Shown here piece after piece: positions 6,118 to 9,283 of a stretch of 9,283 bases of DNA. A program made the translations under genes and the position numbers. Under the pieces are notes generated by a model. It did no database searches, was not told the DNA's origin, and was given only the letters and a program-made list of their open reading frames with translations. Source of the stretch: Methylovirgula sp. (GTDB lineage: Bacteria; Pseudomonadota; Alphaproteobacteria; Rhizobiales; Beijerinckiaceae); assembly GCA_030038595.1 (NCBI GenBank), contig JASHSW010000047.1, forward strand, positions 1 through 9,283, in the 5' to 3' direction. Numbering within the stretch: position 1 is the first letter of the stretch; each line of letters begins with the position of its first letter.

Positions 6118-6855
6118 ATGACGCAGTTCTTTGCCGAACAGCCGGGCGGCGAGCCGGGCCGCGTTTCGCGCGGCACGAGCATCGGCGGACGTATTCGCAA
6201 CTGGTTCTTGACTGGAATCGTGGTCGCCGGTCCGCTCGCCGTTACGGTCTACATCGTCTGGTGGTTTGTCGACACGGTCGACGAATGGGTGAAGAAACTC
6301 GTGCCGGCGAGCTTTTGGCCGGACAGGTATCTGCCCTTCCCGCTCCCCGGCTTGGGCGTAATCGTCGCCTTTCTTGGCCTCACGCTACTCGGCTTCCTCG
6401 CCGCCAACCTCGCCGGGCGCAGCTTGATCGCGCTCGGCGAAGCGATTCTCGGACGAATGCCGATCATCCGCTCGATCTACAAGAGCGTGAAACAGGTATT
6501 CGAGACGCTGTTCTCGCAATCCGGCACGTCGTTCCGCAAGGTTGGATTGATCGAATTCCCGGCCAAAGGCACATGGACGCTTGTCTTTCTGTCGGTGCCG
6601 CCCGCCGATACGGTCGCGGCAAAACTTCCGCCGATCGGTGAACCCTACGTCTCTGTGTTCCTGCCTTGCACCCCCAATCCGACGACCGGATTTTATGTCT
6701 TCCTGCCGGCGAGCGCGGTCATCGAAGTGGCGCTCAGTCCCGACGAGGCGGTCAAACTCATCGTCTCCTGCGGCGTCATTCGCCCGGAAACCTTGCCGGT
6801 CGTGCTGGAGCAGCCCGCCGCGAATGCCAAGCAGCGCGAGGAAAACGCGGCTTAG
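6118..6855 (+). CDS. DUF502 family inner-membrane protein
   Basis: A conserved bacterial membrane protein of the DUF502 family, whose biochemical role is unknown to me. The product is 245 residues. A short hydrophilic N-terminus (~1-28) is followed by a first membrane segment (about 30-53, FLTGIVVAGPLAVTVYIVWW), a loop with FWPDRYLPFPLPG, and a second segment (about 79-100, GVIVAFLGLTLLGFLAANLAG). The typical GRMPIIRSIYKSVKQVFETL motif (112-131) begins the soluble C-terminal domain, which contains FPCTPNPTTGF-like text (LPCTPNPTTGFYVFLP). ATG 6118 is used here; a TTG at 6106 would add four residues and sits at better spacing from GAGG (6093-6096), so it is a real alternative. thrB starts 13 bases downstream, suggesting co-transcription, though no functional link to threonine synthesis is implied. 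Confidence 0.9.
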   Translation: MTQFFAEQPGGEPGRVSRGTSIGGRIRNWFLTGIVVAGPLAVTVYIVWWFVDTVDEWVKKLVPASFWPDRYLPFPLPGLGVIVAFLGLTLLGFLAANLAGRSLIALGEAILGRMPIIRSIYKSVKQVFETLFSQSGTSFRKVGLIEFPAKGTWTLVFLSVPPADTVAAKLPPIGEPYVSVFLPCTPNPTTGFYVFLPASAVIEVALSPDEAVKLIVSCGVIRPETLPVVLEQPAANAKQREENAA

Positions 6856-6868
6856 CCGCGATAACATC
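6838..6868 (+). promoter_or_regulatory. Hairpin over DUF502 stop codon, between SD and thrB start
   Basis: CGCGGC (6846-6851) and GCCGCG (6855-6860) form a perfect 6-bp stem with a TTA loop; the TAG stop of the upstream gene lies in it. The only good ribosome-binding match for thrB, GAGGA at 6838-6842, is 26 bases from the ATG at 6869. Folding the 15-base hairpin would reduce the effective spacing to about 11 bases. This is inferred from sequence only. Confidence 0.4.
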
Positions 6869-7834
6869 ATGGCCGTCTACACGGAAATTTCCGACCTTGA
6901 GCTCGAGTCTTTCCTTGCCGACTACGACTTCGGCAAATTGCTCGCCTTTAAAGGCATCGCGGAAGGCGTCGAAAATTCCAATTTCCTGCTGCAGGTCGAA
7001 GCGGGGCTTTTCATCCTGACGCTCTACGAAAAGCGCGTTGCCGCCGCCGACCTGCCCTTCTTTCTGACCTTGATGGAACACCTCGCGGCGCGCGGTCTTA
7101 CCTGTCCGCAACCCGTGAAGACGAAGTCGGCGAAAATGCTTGGCAGGCTCGCCGGCCGACCGGCGGCAATCGTCACCTTCCTGGAAGGCGTATCGAGCCG
7201 CCGTCCGAGCGTGCGGCAATGCGCGGCGCTCGGTGCGGCGCTCGGTCAATTGCATCGCGCCGGAGCCGATTTTCGCGGCAGCCGGCCGAACGCGCTGTCG
7301 CTTCCCGCCTGGCCGCAGCTTTTTGCGCTTGCCGGAGACCGCGCCGAGGAGGTGCAGACCGGGCTCGTCTCGTTCGTCGCTGCCGAGCTCGCCTTCCTCG
7401 AACGCTCCTGGCCGCGGGGTCTGCCGCGCGGCACGATCCACGCCGATCTCTTTCCCGACAACGTTCTCTTTCTCGGCGACAAAGTCTCCGGCCTTATCGA
7501 TTTCTATTTCGCCTGCACGGACTTCTTGGCTTATGACCTGGCGGTCTGCCTCAATGCCTGGTGTTTCGAGCCGGACTTCTCGTTCAATGTCACGAAGAGC
7601 ATCGCCTTGATCGAGGCCTATCAAACCATGCGCAAACTTGCGCCTGAAGAGATCGAAGCTTTGCCTGTACTGGCGCGCGGTTCGGCGTTGCGTTTCGCGC
7701 TCACCCGGCTCGTCGATTGGCTGAATGTGCCACCCGGTGCGCTGGTGCGGCCCAAGGACCCGCTCGAATACGTAAAGCGGCTGCGGTTCCACCAGCGCAG
7801 CAAGAGCCCGCGCGATCTCGGATTGAAGCTTTGA
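6869..7834 (+). CDS. thrB: Homoserine kinase, aminoglycoside-phosphotransferase type
   Basis: This enzyme phosphorylates homoserine with ATP, the penultimate step of threonine synthesis, in the cytoplasm. The 321-residue product belongs to the protein-kinase-like (APH/choline kinase) fold, not the GHMP-type ThrB of E. coli. The start [20 protein letters not shown] and the segment [13 protein letters not shown] (29-41) are typical of alphaproteobacterial ThrB. The catalytic Brenner box is intact, [13 protein letters not shown], with H191, D193 and N198. The metal-binding D211 follows in GLIDFYFAC. The ATG at 6869 gives the expected N-terminus; the frame is open much further back, but that is only the shadow of DUF502. 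The stop TGA overlaps the rnhA TTG start (TTGA, 7831-7834), so rnhA is probably translationally coupled. The thrB-rnhA pairing is one I recall from many alphaproteobacteria. Confidence 0.95.
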   Translation: MAVYTEISDLELESFLADYDFGKLLAFKGIAEGVENSNFLLQVEAGLFILTLYEKRVAAADLPFFLTLMEHLAARGLTCPQPVKTKSAKMLGRLAGRPAAIVTFLEGVSSRRPSVRQCAALGAALGQLHRAGADFRGSRPNALSLPAWPQLFALAGDRAEEVQTGLVSFVAAELAFLERSWPRGLPRGTIHADLFPDNVLFLGDKVSGLIDFYFACTDFLAYDLAVCLNAWCFEPDFSFNVTKSIALIEAYQTMRKLAPEEIEALPVLARGSALRFALTRLVDWLNVPPGALVRPKDPLEYVKRLRFHQRSKSPRDLGLKL

Positions 7835-8286
7835 GCGAGCGCGTGGCGATCTGGACCGATGGCGCTTGTTCGGGAAATCCGGGTCCCGGAGGCTGGGGAG
7901 CGGTGCTCTTCTTCGACGGACGCCGCAAGGAACTCTCGGGCGGCGAAGCGGCGACCACCAACAACCGCATGGAGCTGACCGCTGCAATTCGGTCGCTTGA
8001 GGCTTTGCGGCACCCTTGCGAAATCGACCTCTACACGGATTCCGCCTATTTGCGCGGCGGCATTACCGCGTGGCTTGACGGTTGGAAGAACAACGGCTGG
8101 AAAACCTTCGATAAAAAGCCGGTGAAAAACGCCGAACTCTGGCAGCGGCTCGAGACCGCGGCAGGTCGCCACAAGATCGTCTGGCATTGGCTGAAGGGGC
8201 ATGCCGGCGATCCGATGAACGAACGCGCCGACGAGCTCGCGCGTGAAGGCATGCGGCCGTTTTTGACGCGTGGCGCGCGCGACTAG
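7831..8286 (+). CDS. rnhA: Ribonuclease HI
   Basis: RNase HI cuts the RNA strand of RNA-DNA hybrids in the cytoplasm, removing R-loops and primer remnants. With the TTG at 7831 as start, the product is 151 residues (E. coli 155). The active-site residues then fall on exactly the E. coli numbers: D10 ([16 protein letters not shown]), E48 (NNRMEL), D70 (YTDSAYL), H124 ([17 protein letters not shown]) and D134. That agreement, plus the TTGA overlap with thrB, favours TTG over the GTG at 7843, which would remove four residues. A basic, tryptophan-rich handle region (about 76-104, with [12 protein letters not shown]) is present as in E. coli RNase HI. The stop TAG at 8284-8286 directly abuts the stop of the convergent LysR gene, leaving no intergenic base. 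Confidence 0.96.
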   Translation: MSERVAIWTDGACSGNPGPGGWGAVLFFDGRRKELSGGEAATTNNRMELTAAIRSLEALRHPCEIDLYTDSAYLRGGITAWLDGWKNNGWKTFDKKPVKNAELWQRLETAAGRHKIVWHWLKGHAGDPMNERADELAREGMRPFLTRGARD

Positions 8287-9283
8287 CTAATCGGCAACGT
8301 GAAACGGTACCGGGGCGGCGTAACCGCGCAGACCCATCGACGGCACCGCATCCGCCATCAGCTTGACGAGATCGTTGGGATGAATGAACTCGTCCTTGAA
8401 GCACGGATAGGCGCGGTCGTCGAAAACACGCCGCAGCCATTCCACGACGACGATGTGCTTCTCCGACGTCTTGAAGTCCGGATGGTAGGTGAGCCAAAGA
8501 TCGAGATGATGTCGAATGCCGACATCGACCGGAACCAACGGCGCGCCGAGCGCGATTGCGCAGGTCGGCAGCATGCCAATCCCGGCACCACGCTCGACCG
8601 CATAGAGGGTTGCGGTACTCGAATTGGTGCGGATGCCGATAATGCCCGCCACCGAATCGATGCCAAGCGCCCGCGTATAGGCGTTCTCATCGAGTTGCGG
8701 CGCGACCTGCTGCACGATGCGATGCTGGCGCATTTCCGCGACCGTCTTCGGCAAGCCGCAAACGCGCACATATTCTTCCGACGCGAAAGGATAGACGTGA
8801 AGACGGCCAAGACGCGTCACGATCAAGTCGGGACGCACCGGCTTATCGAACTGGATCGCAATGTCCGCCTCAAGACGCGCCACATCGGCCTGTTCCATGG
8901 CGCAGCGCAAGTCGATGGTCAGCAGCCGGTAGGTTCCCTGAAACTCGATGAGCTTCGGCATGATCCAATACGTGCCGACGCCTTCGGTCACCGCGATGCG
9001 CACGATACCGGACGGATTGATGGCACTCTGCGCGGCGCGTCGGAAAACATTGAAGCTCAGCCGCTCCATCTGGCGCACGTCTTCGAGGATATCGCGTGCT
9101 TCTTCGGTGGGCAGCAGGCCGGCCTGATGGCGGATGAAAAGTTTGAAGCCGAGCTGCGTCTCCAGCCGGTCGAGCGCGCGCATGACGGTCGTGTTGGTAA
9201 CGCCCAACGTCTCGGCCGCCTTGCGGAAGCTTCCGTTGTGCGCGCAGACGAGGAATACGCGAAGATCCTCCCACGACGCTTCG
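8287..9283 (-). CDS. LysR-type transcriptional regulator (N-terminus outside window)
   Basis: A one-component DNA-binding regulator of the LysR family. About 331 residues are in the window, and the frame is still open at the right edge. The first visible residues (EASWEDLRVFLVCAHNGSF) are the start of the helix-turn-helix domain, so probably only a few are missing; the in-frame TTG at 9207 would delete half of that domain and is not the start. The winged helix continues through RKAAETLGVTNTTVMRALDRLE and LGFKLFIRHQAGLLPTEEA. A linker helix and a C-terminal effector-binding domain follow (GIVRIAVTEGVGTYWIMPKL onward, GIGMLPTCAI late in the domain). LysR regulators often control a divergent neighbour, which would lie beyond the right edge. 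The ligand and target cannot be told from sequence. The stop TAG (complement of 8287-8289) touches the rnhA stop. Confidence 0.93.
   Translation of the reverse strand, partial: EASWEDLRVFLVCAHNGSFRKAAETLGVTNTTVMRALDRLETQLGFKLFIRHQAGLLPTEEARDILEDVRQMERLSFNVFRRAAQSAINPSGIVRIAVTEGVGTYWIMPKLIEFQGTYRLLTIDLRCAMEQADVARLEADIAIQFDKPVRPDLIVTRLGRLHVYPFASEEYVRVCGLPKTVAEMRQHRIVQQVAPQLDENAYTRALGIDSVAGIIGIRTNSSTATLYAVERGAGIGMLPTCAIALGAPLVPVDVGIRHHLDLWLTYHPDFKTSEKHIVVVEWLRRVFDDRAYPCFKDEFIHPNDLVKLMADAVPSMGLRGYAAPVPFHVAD

Noticed and set aside
5898..6200. 100-codon minus-strand frame across the intergenic region
   Set aside because: It crosses the T-run hairpins and overlaps the DUF502 start antisense; its composition looks random.
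9205..9207. TTG as start of the LysR gene
   Set aside because: It would remove the first half of the helix-turn-helix domain, which is clearly encoded between 9208 and 9282.
1..9283. Defence system, prophage, insertion sequence, CRISPR array or tRNA
   Set aside because: I found no transposase, integrase, direct-repeat array, nuclease-helicase pair or tRNA-like cloverleaf by eye; apart from the LysR regulator and the DUF502 protein of unknown function, every complete gene belongs to a known housekeeping or respiratory family.

Overview
The window is GC-rich, almost fully coding, and reads as chromosomal DNA from an alphaproteobacterium, most likely Hyphomicrobiales (Rhizobiales). Three things suggest this: the order gyrA - coaD - two cyclophilins - queA - tgt, which I recall as characteristic of that order; the aminoglycoside-phosphotransferase-type homoserine kinase beside rnhA; and the alphaproteobacterial wording of GyrA, CoaD and ThrB. 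I cannot fix the genus from the sequence.

Layout, left to right. (1) 1-899 is the 3' end of gyrA (+), the DNA-binding C-terminal domain. (2) 996-2059 holds coaD and a secreted cyclophilin (ppiA-like), joined by a 4-base ATGA overlap. (3) 2072-2728 (-) is a complete Rieske iron-sulfur subunit of cytochrome bc1, with no cytochrome b or c1 gene beside it in this window. It lies between the two cyclophilin genes, converging on the first and diverging from the second. (4) 2876-3331 is the cytoplasmic cyclophilin (ppiB-like). (5) 3465-5649 holds queA and tgt, separated by one base; both act in queuosine tRNA modification. (6) 5650-6105 is a gene-free stretch of about 450 bases with several inverted repeats and at least two terminator-like structures. 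(7) 6118-8286 holds a DUF502 membrane protein, thrB and rnhA, tightly packed (13-base gap, then a 4-base TTGA overlap). (8) 8287-9283 (-) is a LysR-type regulator running off the right edge. Its stop codon abuts that of rnhA.

Most genes are housekeeping: DNA supercoiling, CoA synthesis, protein folding, tRNA modification, threonine synthesis and RNA-DNA hybrid removal. I see no mobile element, CRISPR array, tRNA or rRNA, and no convincing new multi-gene system. The points most worth a second look are the tRNA-guanine transglycosylase, which lacks three of the four usual zinc ligands; the orphan Rieske gene, whose C-terminal half looks beta/gammaproteobacterial; the structured 5650-6105 intergenic region with mutually exclusive pairings; and a hairpin around the DUF502 stop codon that may set the spacing for thrB translation.
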